A DNA stretch of 64,000 nucleotides, taken from Elusimicrobiota bacterium. Its GTDB lineage: Bacteria > Elusimicrobiota > Elusimicrobia > Elusimicrobiales > UBA9959. Below the pieces are notes generated by a model, which was given only the letters and a program-made list of their open reading frames with translations, did not search any database and was not told where the DNA came from. The first letter of the stretch is position 1. Each line of letters starts with the position of its first letter. Made by a program: the position numbers and the translations under genes. The stretch spans positions 62,001 through 126,000 of the forward strand of contig DMES01000077.1 of assembly GCA_003450815.1 (NCBI GenBank), written 5' to 3'. Positions 1 through 8,484 of this stretch are shown one piece after another.

Positions 1-103
1 GTCACAGGTCACAAGTAAGAAAAACTGAGGATTTTGAATTATTGCGGCCGGAACCGACAAGCGGCCCGTCTTTTGTCTTACCTCTTCACTTGTGACCTGT
101 GAC
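1..103. repeat. Intergenic hairpin, TCACAGG/CCTGTGA word family
   Basis: The first 16 bases are exactly complementary to positions 88-103, and the right side continues with further copies of the same 7-8-nt word to about 117. The right arm overlaps the 3' end of rfaE2 and encodes its last residues and stop codon. The same word reappears inside the histidine-kinase gene at 20749-20762. Confidence 0.85.
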
Positions 104-592
104 CTGTGACTTGTGACTAGAAAGATGGCCTTTAGCCAGCTTTCGAATAATGCCCGTGGTGGAACGGCCTTCCACAAGCGGTATTCTTACTGTTCGCCCT
201 GCGAACCCGGCACCGACTATTTCGGAGGCTTTATAGTCGGCTCCTTTAACCAGGATGTCCGGTTTAAGTGTTTTAATCAGTGCAAAAGGGGTATCGGAGC
301 TGAAAATAACCACAGCGTCAACGGCGGCAAGCGCCGCAAGCACTCTTGCGCGGTCTTTTTGACAGTTTACCGGGCGGCTGGAGCCCTTAAGACGCTTAAC
401 GGAGGAATCGGAATTAACACCAAGAAACAAAAAATCACCCAGAGAGCGGGCTTTTTCCAACAGGGCTATATGCCCCGCGTGCAGTATATCAAAACAGCCG
501 TTGGTGAAAACGGCTGTTTTACCCTTTTGAGAGAGCGCGCGGCGCAACACCAAAGCTTTTTTGAGCGAAACCAGCTTGTTGTTTGTGTCCAT
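86..592 (-). CDS. rfaE2: D-glycero-beta-D-manno-heptose 1-phosphate adenylyltransferase (RfaE domain II)
   Basis: This cytoplasmic enzyme transfers AMP to heptose-1-phosphate to give ADP-heptose for the LPS inner core. The 168-residue protein has the nucleotidyltransferase signature TNGCFDILHAGH near residue 30 and VKGADY near residue 115, and it lacks the ribokinase domain of two-domain HldE, so a separate kinase should exist elsewhere. The family normally ends near IRKLAK. Here about 13 extra residues (ending QVTGHK) are encoded by the intergenic TGTGACC repeat, which also supplies the TGA stop. No clear Shine-Dalgarno precedes the ATG. Function assignment is confident; the tail is read directly from the DNA. 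Confidence 0.9.
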   Translation of the reverse strand: MDTNNKLVSLKKALVLRRALSQKGKTAVFTNGCFDILHAGHIALLEKARSLGDFLFLGVNSDSSVKRLKGSSRPVNCQKDRARVLAALAAVDAVVIFSSDTPFALIKTLKPDILVKGADYKASEIVGAGFAGRTVRIPLVEGRSTTGIIRKLAKGHLSSHKSQVTGHK

Positions 593-599
593 AAACGAC

Positions 600-697
600 A
601 GTAGACAGAATACAGTAGTTAGAATTCAGAAGTAAGATTTAAACTGTTTTCCGACTTCTGAATTCTGGCTTCTGACTTCTGTATTCCGACTTCAGGC
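600..697. repeat. Intergenic hairpin, CAGAATTC/AGAAGTC word family
   Basis: The left arm (about 602-633) carries AGAATTCAGAAGT-type words. The right arm (about 651-695) carries their complements (ACTTCTGAATTCTG repeated). It lies between accC and rfaE2. The same words build the hairpins at 3.9 and 11.8 kb. Confidence 0.8.
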
Positions 698-716
698 TAT
701 CTAAATAGCTACCACC

Positions 717-2078
717 CTAAACCTGAACCTTTTCCTTAGCCGGAGCTAACAGTCTTTCCATAAAGCCGGTATCGGTACGACCCGCGCGAAAATCCTTGTT
801 CGCAACTATAAGCCTGTGCGCATCCAGCGTGGTTTTTATACCGCCCACACGGAATTCGTCCAGGGCTCTGGCGGAGCGGGCTACGGCGGCATTTCTATCA
901 CTGCCCCAGACTATCAGTTTCGCCAGCATACTGTCGTAATAAACAGGCAAACTATAACCCTGATAGACATGAGTGTCAACCCTTACCCCGGGGCCTCCCG
1001 GCAGCAGCCATTCCTCAACGCGGCCGACCGAAGGGGCAAAATTGCGGGTGAAGTCCTCTGCGTTTACGCGATGCTCTATGGAATGGCCGGTGAACGGGAC
1101 GCTGCATCCGTTGGTGAAAGAAATTTTTTCTCCGGCGGCCGCGAGCAGCTGCTCGCGCACCAGATCGGCGCCGGTAATAAATTCCGTTACAGGGTGCTCC
1201 ACCTGCAGACGGGTGTTTACTTCCATGAAATAAAAATTACCTTCTTTGTCCAGCAGGAACTCCACCGTGCCTACGCCCGTATAGTCGGCGGCCTCGGCCA
1301 GTTTTAGAGCGGCTTCTTCCAGCTTTTTCCTTAAACTCCGTGGAACCGCCGGAGAGGGGGATTCTTCCAGCAGTTTCTGGTGTCGGCGCTGTATGCTGCA
1401 GTCGCGCTCCGGAAAAGCCGCCGCGGAACCGTGGGAGTCGCGCACAAACTGCACTTCTATGTGGCGGGGGTTTTCTATATATTTCTCAAGATAAACTTCG
1501 TCGTTACCAAAGGCCGCTTTGGCCTCCGACTGGGCCATCTGCAATTCGTGGGCCAGCTGGGACTTTTCACGCACTATCCTTATACCTTTTCCTCCGCCTC
1601 CGGCGGCCGCCTTTATCATAACAGGATAGCCTATTTTTTGGGCTTCGGGACCGCAGTTTTTTGAGACGCAGTCCTTCGTGCCCGGCGTTATCGGGATGCC
1701 GGCCTTAACGGCCATTTTACGGGCGGCCGCTTTGTGGCCCAGAAGACGTATGGAGTTTGGCGATGGGCCGATGAACACCAGGCCGTTTGCGGCGCAGGCT
1801 TCGGAAAAATCCGCGTTTTCGGCCAAGAACCCGTAGCCGGGGTGAATGGCTTCGGCTCCTGTCAATTTAGCGGCTGAAATGACAGCCGCGATGTTAAGGT
1901 AGCTCTCACGGGCCATAGCGGGACCTATACAAACAGCCATGTCCGCCGTACGCACATGAAAACAGGAACGGTCGGCCTCGGAATAAACGGCCGCAGATTG
2001 CACACCCATTTCCCTGAGGGTGCGTATAACGCGTACAGCTATTTCACCGCGGTTTGCTATGAGGACTTTTTTAAACAT
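717..2078 (-). CDS. accC: Biotin carboxylase subunit of acetyl-CoA carboxylase
   Basis: This enzyme carboxylates the biotin of AccB using ATP and bicarbonate, the first step of malonyl-CoA synthesis. The roughly 453-residue protein has the FKKVLIANRGEIAVR start, the ATP-grasp glycine loop GGGGKGIRIV near residue 160, the ERDCSIQRRHQK segment and the EVNTRLQVEHPVTE catalytic segment. An upstream TTG also opens the frame, but the ATG at 2078 has GGAGG at proper spacing, so I start there. accB lies 2 kb upstream on the same strand, separated by a zinc-ribbon membrane protein, so the usual accB-accC pair is split. The last residues and TAG lie in a GGTTCAGGTTTAGGG-like repeat. Confidence 0.95.
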   Translation of the reverse strand: MFKKVLIANRGEIAVRVIRTLREMGVQSAAVYSEADRSCFHVRTADMAVCIGPAMARESYLNIAAVISAAKLTGAEAIHPGYGFLAENADFSEACAANGLVFIGPSPNSIRLLGHKAAARKMAVKAGIPITPGTKDCVSKNCGPEAQKIGYPVMIKAAAGGGGKGIRIVREKSQLAHELQMAQSEAKAAFGNDEVYLEKYIENPRHIEVQFVRDSHGSAAAFPERDCSIQRRHQKLLEESPSPAVPRSLRKKLEEAALKLAEAADYTGVGTVEFLLDKEGNFYFMEVNTRLQVEHPVTEFITGADLVREQLLAAAGEKISFTNGCSVPFTGHSIEHRVNAEDFTRNFAPSVGRVEEWLLPGGPGVRVDTHVYQGYSLPVYYDSMLAKLIVWGSDRNAAVARSARALDEFRVGGIKTTLDAHRLIVANKDFRAGRTDTGFMERLLAPAKEKVQV

Positions 2079-2095
2079 TGAACCCTCCAAAATTA

Positions 2096-2202
2096 AGTTG
2101 AGAGTTAAAGAGTTTGGGAGTTTTAGCGTTTAGAATTATGAGTTTAAGAGTCGGTGCTCTTCAAACTCCTTAACTCCCAAACTCTCAACTCCTAAACTCC
2201 CT
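2096..2202. repeat. Intergenic hairpin, GAGTTTAGGAGTT word family
   Basis: The left arm (about 2098-2150) has GAGTTTGGGAGTTTTAG-type words. The right arm (about 2158-2202) has ACTCCTTAACTCCCAAACTC-type complements. It lies between the downstream zinc-ribbon gene, whose TAG stop it abuts, and accC. Confidence 0.8.
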
Positions 2203-3868
2203 ACTTCTGCTCGTCCGAACCGGGAACCGGCTGCCGGCTTTTTTCAATCTTTGCGCTCGCGGTCCAAAGATTCACATTGAAAACCATAATATCCCTGATC
2301 TCCTTGGTTTTAGTTCCCGGTTTAAGGGATTCTTCCCTTAAAACAACCCTGTACTCGGGCCCGGAGATATGCGCGGCGAGCCAGGAATCCTTCGGCAGAA
2401 ATTTAGCTTTTTGGTGGCCGAGCTTGGCTGTTAAAGCCGACAACGCGCGCCAGCGCGACTCAATAATCGAGGTTTGGTTGGGGGACAGGCGCAAGTGCTG
2501 CGCAAAAGCTATGGCCTCCGGCTTCGCGTCGCCGTTTAAAAACCGCAGACGCACCGCTGTTTCCTTTTTATTCCCTTCTCCTTCGCATACCATTCCCGCC
2601 TTCATGGCGTCGTCCAGAGCATTTTCGTATTTTTTCAACCTTACAAAGGCGTCGGCGCGGCTTATGTATATGGGGCATTGCTCTTTTGGTAAAAGCCGGG
2701 TATCGTCAAGCAGAGCGTCATATTCCTTTATGGCCGGCTCAAGTTTATCAAGAAAGCGCAGGCTTTCTGCGTAGTAGAACCTGTACCAGAAAATTTCCGC
2801 CGGCGAAAAACCGACCGGATAAGTTTTTGCCGTGGCTAAAGTCTCCCCGCAGGATTCCTCCGATTTATCATAAATTTTCATAAAAAACTCGGAAACGCAT
2901 AAATAACCCGAGGCCCTGGGGTCAATAGGGTCTGTAAGGTAAAGCTTTTGCGCCAGAAACAGCGCCAGGGGATAGTCCTGCCGGGCCAGGGCCGAGTCTA
3001 TAGGCTCAAAAAGCGTCCAGATATAGGGCCTGGCCCATTTGCCGTTTTCCCTAACAAAGGAAATATAATCAGGCTGACAGGCCGTGCCATTTTCACACAG
3101 CTGGTATTTCACCATGGCGCCGGTCTTGCCTATCGAAAACACTTCTATGTCCTTAAACTCCCAACGCGGAGATTGCGCATAATATTCCTTGCTGCGCTTT
3201 ACATATTCTTCCGCAGAACAGACCACTTTGGAATTTGTAGACAGCAGATCATAGGCCTCGCGGTAGCGGCCATTTGAAAGCTTTTCAAGATATCCGGCGG
3301 CCGCACGCTTGAGCATGAAGCCGGGAAGGCCTGGTGCCAGCAGCAAATAGGCCGCCATAAATGCGACCAGGGTAATTATAAGCCCAAGCATGACGGGTTG
3401 ATATTTTTTAACAAGCGGGGGAACTTCCACGGAGACTGTCCGTGCAGTTTTATCCTCCGGCGCTGGTGGAGCGGCGGGGTGCGTTTTGGAGATTTCGGCT
3501 TTTTTAAGGTTTCTGTAGGAGATATCCCTTTCGTTTACCGTGTCCTGTATGGGCTGTATTTCCAGCTGCTGGCCGGCGGAGAATCGCGGATTATTGCGGT
3601 CTTCTTTAGCTCGTATGTTCTTCTGCTCCGTGAAAAAAAGTTTTTTCGCTTCTGGCGCTGCACCGTCTTCAGACTCTTGCGCGGCCGCCGGTTTCATCAC
3701 AAAAAGACCGCCGCACTGATCGCAGTAATTCTTTTCAACCGCATTGGAAAAACCGCAGATCCCGCAAAGCTTTTCAAGCTTCGTATTGCATTGAATGCAG
3801 GTGTCGGTAAGTATATTGGGTTCGAAACCACACCGGGGGCACCGTATAACAGAGAGGTTTGGAGGCAT
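2201..3868 (-). CDS. Double zinc-ribbon membrane protein with a TPR-like extracytoplasmic domain
   Basis: I do not recognise a named family. Residues 10-55 hold several CxxC knuckles (CPRCG, CIQC, CGICG, CDQCGG), a double zinc ribbon that should face the cytoplasm. A charged linker follows, then one membrane segment around residues 160-180 (VMLGLIITLVAFMAAYLLL), then about 370 residues rich in helices that look like TPR-type repeats (LAQKLYLTDPIDPRASGYL). The frame opens at a TTG (3886), and the first ATG is 3868; neither has a good ribosome site, and I chose the ATG. It sits between accC and accB. Function unknown; a scaffold or membrane stress sensor is possible. Confidence 0.7.
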   Translation of the reverse strand: MPPNLSVIRCPRCGFEPNILTDTCIQCNTKLEKLCGICGFSNAVEKNYCDQCGGLFVMKPAAAQESEDGAAPEAKKLFFTEQKNIRAKEDRNNPRFSAGQQLEIQPIQDTVNERDISYRNLKKAEISKTHPAAPPAPEDKTARTVSVEVPPLVKKYQPVMLGLIITLVAFMAAYLLLAPGLPGFMLKRAAAGYLEKLSNGRYREAYDLLSTNSKVVCSAEEYVKRSKEYYAQSPRWEFKDIEVFSIGKTGAMVKYQLCENGTACQPDYISFVRENGKWARPYIWTLFEPIDSALARQDYPLALFLAQKLYLTDPIDPRASGYLCVSEFFMKIYDKSEESCGETLATAKTYPVGFSPAEIFWYRFYYAESLRFLDKLEPAIKEYDALLDDTRLLPKEQCPIYISRADAFVRLKKYENALDDAMKAGMVCEGEGNKKETAVRLRFLNGDAKPEAIAFAQHLRLSPNQTSIIESRWRALSALTAKLGHQKAKFLPKDSWLAAHISGPEYRVVLREESLKPGTKTKEIRDIMVFNVNLWTASAKIEKSRQPVPGSDEQK

Positions 3869-3886
3869 ATCTAAGTTACTGCCCAA

Positions 3887-4022
3887 GTAGACAGAATTCA
3901 GTAGTCAGAATTCTGAACTGGTGGTTACCTGCATTACCCTTCTTCAGCCTTCAAGGTCCTTGGCGAGATTAAATGTGTCTTGGTTTTTCTACTGACTTCT
4001 GAATTCTGACTCCTGGCTTCTT
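3887..4022. repeat. Intergenic hairpin, CAGAATTC/AGAAGTC family
   Basis: The left arm is about 3887-3917 (AGTAGACAGAATTCAGTAG). The right arm is about 3989-4022 (CTACTGACTTCTGAATTCTG). A GGCTGAAGG-type word (3943-3955) lies in the loop. It separates accB from the zinc-ribbon gene. Confidence 0.8.
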
Positions 4023-4051
4023 AAGTGGTTATATCAATTGTAATTTTCGGT

Positions 4052-4429
4052 TTATCTCGGCTCTATAAAAAATAAGGGTTGCCCGTATTCCACTGGCTTG
4101 CCTTCTTCCACGGAAACTATTTTTAAAAAACCGTCCACCGGGGCTGTTACCGCTTTGTGATCTTTACCCACTTCCACCGCACCCAGTTCCTGTCCCTTTT
4201 TAACGGAGGCGCCCTCTTTAAGCGTATTGGTTTTGCCAGGGCCGGCAAAGTGAAAAATGCCTATGGAAGGCGAAGATGCCGGAACAAGCGTGGAGGAGAG
4301 GGCAACATGGTGTTCCGGCTGGTTATTCAGTTTAAGGCTGATTTTTTCCTCGCCATCTTTCCAGGTTATTTCCTCAAGGTCGGTGGTTTCCATCCATTTG
4401 GTAAGCTGACTGAGCGTTTTCATATCCAT
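4052..4429 (-). CDS. accB: Biotin carboxyl carrier protein (AccB-like) with a non-canonical biotin motif
   Basis: The 125-residue protein has an N-terminal region (residues 1-45), a short linker and a C-terminal biotinyl/lipoyl domain (about 50-125) ending VEYGQPLFFIEP, as in BCCP. At the hairpin that normally reads EAMKM it reads EVGKD, so the acceptor lysine is kept but both flanking methionines are lost. The start ATG at 4429 has GGAGG five bases upstream. It is probably the carrier for AccC encoded nearby. Whether it is efficiently biotinylated is open, and a separate canonical BCCP may exist elsewhere. Confidence 0.85.
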   Translation of the reverse strand: MDMKTLSQLTKWMETTDLEEITWKDGEEKISLKLNNQPEHHVALSSTLVPASSPSIGIFHFAGPGKTNTLKEGASVKKGQELGAVEVGKDHKAVTAPVDGFLKIVSVEEGKPVEYGQPLFFIEPR

Positions 4430-4440
4430 TATACCTCCAT

Positions 4441-4528
4441 AAACCAGGGTGTAGGGTATAGGGTTCAGGGTTTAGGGGAAGGAATAACTTGAATCCTATA
4501 CCCTATACCCTGTTACCCTTCTCCTAAA
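4441..4528. repeat. Intergenic hairpin, GGGTATAGGG word family
   Basis: The left arm (about 4447-4481) reads GGGTGTAGGGTATAGGGTTC and on. The right arm (about 4494-4528) reads ATCCTATACCCTATACCCTG. It reaches the TAG stop of cdd. Confidence 0.85.
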
Positions 4529-4976
4529 GCCCCGCTTCCGAAGGGTTGAAGGGCTTGGGCAGCAGTCTGGCGGCTTTCGTATAGGTTATCTTCTCTTTCT
4601 TTTCAAGCGGCTGCCAATCAACAAAAATCATTTCCGCGTCCTTGCACGCGAATTCAATTATCACCTGCCGGCAGGCTCCGCAAGGTTTGGCCGATTTAGC
4701 TACCAGGGCAAGCGCCCTGATCTTTTTTTCTCCGTGGCTGACCGCGTTGAAAATAGCGGTCCGCTCTGCGCAGCAGGCCAAGCCGAAAGAAGCATTTTCC
4801 ACATTGCAGCCGGTGTACGTTCTCCCCGATTCCATGAGCACCGCGGCGCCGACCGGATAGCGGGAATAAGGGCAATAGGCGTTTTTTTGCGCGGTTTTGG
4901 CGGCGGCTACCAGTTTTTTCCTCACGGCGACAAGCCAGGTTTTGCGGGCCGGTTTTTTGTGCGCAACTCTTTTCAT
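4524..4976 (-). CDS. cdd: Cytidine deaminase
   Basis: This enzyme deaminates cytidine and deoxycytidine to uridine and deoxyuridine for pyrimidine salvage. Zinc-site motifs CAERTAIF (CAE) and PCGACRQVI (PCxxC) are both intact, with ENASFGLA just before the first, as in the homotetrameric type. At 150 residues it is slightly longer than usual because of a basic N-terminal extension (MKRVAHKKPARKTW). Its ATG lies three bases from the mtnP stop, so the two are one transcript. The TAG stop falls within the GGGTATAGGG-type repeat. Confidence 0.95.
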   Translation of the reverse strand: MKRVAHKKPARKTWLVAVRKKLVAAAKTAQKNAYCPYSRYPVGAAVLMESGRTYTGCNVENASFGLACCAERTAIFNAVSHGEKKIRALALVAKSAKPCGACRQVIIEFACKDAEMIFVDWQPLEKKEKITYTKAARLLPKPFNPSEAGL

Positions 4977-4979
4977 ATT

Positions 4980-5840
4980 CTACCCAAGGATAAAGCTAAG
5001 GCGCTTGCAGGCCGCGGCCGTAATGTTCTCTTTTGCGGTCAGAAGCGAGGTTTTAGTGAAATCGGGGCAGTTGGTACGGCATTTTACGCCGGCGACAAGC
5101 GGAACAGCCTTAACCAGCAGCCGCCGGATGTTCTCTATATTCTTATGAAGAGTTTCGCTTACCTTATTCTGGTCCACTTCCTCGCCCTCTTTCCAGCAGT
5201 CGTAATCCGTTACCAGGGATACCGGGGCGTAGTGAAAGCCGGCTTCACGGGCAAGCTTCGCTTCAGTGGCCACAGTCATCCCTATTATGTCATAGCCCAT
5301 TTTGCGGTGGTAGAATGATTCGGCTTTGGTGGAAAACCCGGGGCCCTCCATGCAGACATAAATTCCTCCGCTGTGGGATTTTATGCCCAGCTTTCTCGCC
5401 GAACCGCACAGCATGGCTGAAACAGCTCCGCAAAACGGTTCCGCCATTGGCACATGTCCCACCGCTCCGCCGCCAAAAAATGTTGAAATTCTGCCCTTGG
5501 TCTCATCCACAAACTGGTCCGGGAAAACAAAATGGGCGGGTGCAAGTCCTGCTTTCAGCGAACCCACGGCGCTTGCCGAGATGATGGTTTTTACGCCCAG
5601 GAACTTCAGCGCCCACATATTGGCTCTTTGCGGTATTTCGCCCGGCAGTATGGTATGTCTTCGCCCGTGACGGGGCAGGAAGGCCACGGGTATGCCGGAA
5701 ATTTTGCCTGTGATTATCACATCCGAAGGATTGCCGAAGGGGGTTTTGACCTTTAGTTCCTTTTTATCCTTAAGTTCATCCATCCGATAAAGCCCGCTGC
5801 CGCCTATAACGGCTATTTCAAATTTATACTTAATCGCCAT
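4980..5840 (-). CDS. mtnP: S-methyl-5'-thioadenosine phosphorylase
   Basis: This enzyme cleaves methylthioadenosine to adenine and methylthioribose-1-phosphate. The 286-residue protein belongs to purine nucleoside phosphorylase family 2. It shows IGGSGLYRMDEL at the N-terminus, the phosphate-binding RHGRRHTI, CMEGPGFSTKAE near residue 165 and the IIGMTVATEAKLAREA stretch. ATG at 5840 has AGGAG upstream. It forms a salvage operon with cdd downstream. A related 6-oxopurine phosphorylase activity cannot be excluded from sequence alone. Confidence 0.92.
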   Translation of the reverse strand: MAIKYKFEIAVIGGSGLYRMDELKDKKELKVKTPFGNPSDVIITGKISGIPVAFLPRHGRRHTILPGEIPQRANMWALKFLGVKTIISASAVGSLKAGLAPAHFVFPDQFVDETKGRISTFFGGGAVGHVPMAEPFCGAVSAMLCGSARKLGIKSHSGGIYVCMEGPGFSTKAESFYHRKMGYDIIGMTVATEAKLAREAGFHYAPVSLVTDYDCWKEGEEVDQNKVSETLHKNIENIRRLLVKAVPLVAGVKCRTNCPDFTKTSLLTAKENITAAACKRLSFILG

Positions 5841-5901
5841 TCCGATCTCCTAATATAGAGCGCTGAATGAATTTTATAATAATTTAAGGTCTTTGGGACA
5901 C

Positions 5902-7152
5902 TTAAATCTTAAAATCGGGGTATATCGGGAACTTATCGCATAGCCCTTTTACTTTTTCAGCTATGCCTTTCAGGGCCTTATCGGAGCCTTTGTTCGTTAT
6001 GGCTTCATCGATATAGCCGGCTATAGCCGCCATGTCCCGGTCTTTCATTCCCCTGGTAGTGATGGCAGGGGTGCCTATCCTTATACCACTTGTCACCATT
6101 GGAGGCTGCGGGTCGTAAGGTATAGTGTTCTTGTTCACTGTGATGCCCGCCTTATCCAGGGCTATTTCAGCGTCTTTGCCGGTGATGTCCTTGGCCCGAA
6201 GGTCAACGCTCATCAGATGGCAATCCGTCCCGCCGGACACTATACGGTAACCCCTGGCCTGCAGCTCGCGGGCCAGTTTGCGCGCGTTCTTCAGCACCTG
6301 TTTCTGATATTCCGTAAACGCGGGGGAAAGCGCTTCTTTGAAACAGACAGCTTTAGCCGCGATGGCGTGCATAAGCGGGCCGCCCTGGTTGCCGGGGAAG
6401 TTGGTGCGGTCTATGGTTTTAGCGTACACGGCTTTTGAAAGAATAAGGCCGCCGCGCGGGCCGCGCAGTGTTTTATGGGTGGTGGAGGTGACTATGTCGG
6501 CGTATTCCACCGGAGAGGGGTATATTCCCGCGGCTATAAGGCCCGCGTAATGCGCCACATCCGTTACCAGATAGGCCTTCCAGGCGTCCGCTATTTTTTT
6601 AAGGCGTGCCCAGTTCCAGACACGGGAATAGTTGGAGGCGCCGGCCATGATCAGCCGGGGACGCTCTTTTTCTATGGTCTTTTCCGCTTCCTCATAGTCT
6701 AAAAGCTCGGTTTCCTTGCTCACGTTCATGGTGACTATTTTAAAATAGCGGCCCGAGAAGTTAAGCGGGTGGCCGTGGGAAAGATGGCCGCCGTGGGAAA
6801 GATTAAGCCCTAAAACGGTGTCGCCAGGCTTGATAAGCGAGAGATAGGCCGTAATGTTCGCCTGTGTGCCTGAATGCGGCTGCACATTGGCGTGCTGGGC
6901 CCCGAACAGCTTTTTGGCGCGTTCAATGGCCAGTTGCTCGGCCACGTCCACAAATTCGCAGCCGCCGTAATAGCGTTTGCCGGGATAGCCCTCGGCGTAC
7001 TTATTGGTAAGCACCGAGCCCAGGGCTTCAAGCACGGCTTTTGAAGTGTAATTCTCTGAAGCGATCAGTTCAAGCTTATTCTGCTGGCGGGCGAGTTCAC
7101 CAATGACGGCTTTGTGAAGCTGCGGGTCGGTTTTTTTTATCTCTTCGTACAT
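5902..7152 (-). CDS. glyA: Serine hydroxymethyltransferase
   Basis: This PLP enzyme interconverts serine and glycine and charges tetrahydrofolate with a one-carbon unit. The 416-residue protein has the family features [35 protein letters not shown] and the PLP-lysine segment [21 protein letters not shown] precedes the ATG. It connects with folD (53 kb) and serA/serC (23-25 kb) in serine and one-carbon metabolism. Confidence 0.97.
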   Translation of the reverse strand: MYEEIKKTDPQLHKAVIGELARQQNKLELIASENYTSKAVLEALGSVLTNKYAEGYPGKRYYGGCEFVDVAEQLAIERAKKLFGAQHANVQPHSGTQANITAYLSLIKPGDTVLGLNLSHGGHLSHGHPLNFSGRYFKIVTMNVSKETELLDYEEAEKTIEKERPRLIMAGASNYSRVWNWARLKKIADAWKAYLVTDVAHYAGLIAAGIYPSPVEYADIVTSTTHKTLRGPRGGLILSKAVYAKTIDRTNFPGNQGGPLMHAIAAKAVCFKEALSPAFTEYQKQVLKNARKLARELQARGYRIVSGGTDCHLMSVDLRAKDITGKDAEIALDKAGITVNKNTIPYDPQPPMVTSGIRIGTPAITTRGMKDRDMAAIAGYIDEAITNKGSDKALKGIAEKVKGLCDKFPIYPDFKI

Positions 7153-7200
7153 TTGATTCTCCTCATTTGTTTCTGTATGGAAATTATAAGTTTCTTTATT

Positions 7201-7680
7201 TTACATTTTTTTTAGCTTTTCAAACGCCGCTTTTATGGCGGACTTTATCAGCGTGAAAACTTCAAGGTAAAAGAGGTTGTCACGGCCATAGGGGTCGGGG
7301 AGGTCTTCAGCGCCGAAACCGGCATATTCCATAAGCGTCATGGTTTTGGCTGCGGCTTCGGGAAAAAGCCTGATTACCGCCTCCTTATGTTCTTTTGTCA
7401 TAGACAATATAAGGCCAGCGCTTTCGGCTATTTCAGCGGAAATCTGTTCAGGCTTATGACTGAAGTGTTTGATGCCTTCCTTTTTAAGGAGTTCAGACAC
7501 TATGGCAGGTTGTAATATGTCTTTTGCCACAACAAGCCCCGCCGAAAAGAACTCCAATGCCAGCGGGGCTTTTGCGGACTGCGGGAATGCGTCCGCGGCC
7601 AGCCTGGACGCATAATATTGGGCTAAAACACTGCGGCAGGTATTGCCGGTACATACAAAAAGGATCTTCCTATTCTCCAT
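7201..7680 (-). CDS. Low-molecular-weight protein-tyrosine (or arginine) phosphatase
   Basis: The N-terminal loop VCTGNTCRS gives the Cx5R catalytic signature, and LPDPYG near the C-terminus gives the general-acid aspartate. The 159-residue length suits the family. The threonine in CTGNTCRS resembles the arginine-phosphatase branch (YwlE type), though tyrosine phosphatases also occur with it. The 5' end overlaps the end of rsmI in another frame. Two starts are possible: ATG at 7695 inside rsmI, or ATG at 7680. I chose the second because MENRKILFVCTGN matches family length. Confidence 0.85.
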   Translation of the reverse strand: MENRKILFVCTGNTCRSVLAQYYASRLAADAFPQSAKAPLALEFFSAGLVVAKDILQPAIVSELLKKEGIKHFSHKPEQISAEIAESAGLILSMTKEHKEAVIRLFPEAAAKTMTLMEYAGFGAEDLPDPYGRDNLFYLEVFTLIKSAIKAAFEKLKKM

Positions 7681-8389
7681 AGCCTTCGGGCTCATCCGCC
7701 TCTTCTTCGGGTTTCTCTTCCACTTCCGGCGGCCTTAGTAGTACCACAAACTCGCCTTTAAGCACGGCTTTGGCTTCCAGATCCTTTAAAACACTTTGCG
7801 CCGTGCCGGAAAGCCATTCTTCGTATACTTTCGTGAGTTCACGGGCCAGCACGGTCCTGGTTTCCGCGCCGAACTCCGATACCACCATAGCCAGAAATTT
7901 CCGTATCCTGTAAGGGGACTCGTAAAGGATAACGGTTTTGCCGGTTTGAAAGGCGCTGTCAAGGGACTTTTTGATTTTACCAGATGAGCGCGGCAGAAAA
8001 CCCAGAAAAACGAAGGAATCCACCGGCAGGCCCGAACCGGCCGCCGCTGTTATCAGGGCCGAGGGACCGGGCAAAACTTCTATTTTTATGGCTTTTTCCC
8101 TGGCAAGCGCCACCAGCTTTCTGCCCGGGTCTGAAATGCAGGGCGTTCCGCCATCGGTCACCAGCGCTACTTTTTTACCCAGTGTCAGCCAGCTCATGGC
8201 TTCGGCAATTGAGCGTTCGCTGTGCTCGTTGTAGCGGAAAAGTTTTTTCGTCACTCCGTAATGGTTCATCAGCGCCAGTGTGCGGCGGGTATCCTCGCAA
8301 AACACGGCGTCGGCTTCCTTAAGCGCGTCAAGCGCCCGAAAGGTAAGGTCTTTGAGGTTTCCTATAGGGGTTGGAACGATATAGAGCAC
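7670..8389 (-). CDS. rsmI: 16S rRNA (cytidine1402-2'-O)-methyltransferase
   Basis: RsmI methylates the ribose of C1402 in the decoding centre. The 239-residue tetrapyrrole-methylase-fold protein begins LYIVPTPIGNLKDLTFRA and has ADAVFCEDTRRT, VALVTDGGTPCISDPG (SAM site) and LPGPSALITA. It starts at GTG. It is shorter than the roughly 280-residue E. coli protein because the C-terminal region is truncated, ending in an acidic tail. Its end overlaps the phosphatase gene, implying one transcript. Confidence 0.93.
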   Translation of the reverse strand: MLYIVPTPIGNLKDLTFRALDALKEADAVFCEDTRRTLALMNHYGVTKKLFRYNEHSERSIAEAMSWLTLGKKVALVTDGGTPCISDPGRKLVALAREKAIKIEVLPGPSALITAAAGSGLPVDSFVFLGFLPRSSGKIKKSLDSAFQTGKTVILYESPYRIRKFLAMVVSEFGAETRTVLARELTKVYEEWLSGTAQSVLKDLEAKAVLKGEFVVLLRPPEVEEKPEEEADEPEGYGE

Positions 8390-8484
8390 GGTGGTTTTTG
8401 CCTTGGGGAGAATTTTCGGAAAAAAACTTCAACTTGTGACCTTCGGGTTAAATCAATCCGCTAAACTGCTGCTCATCTAAATTG

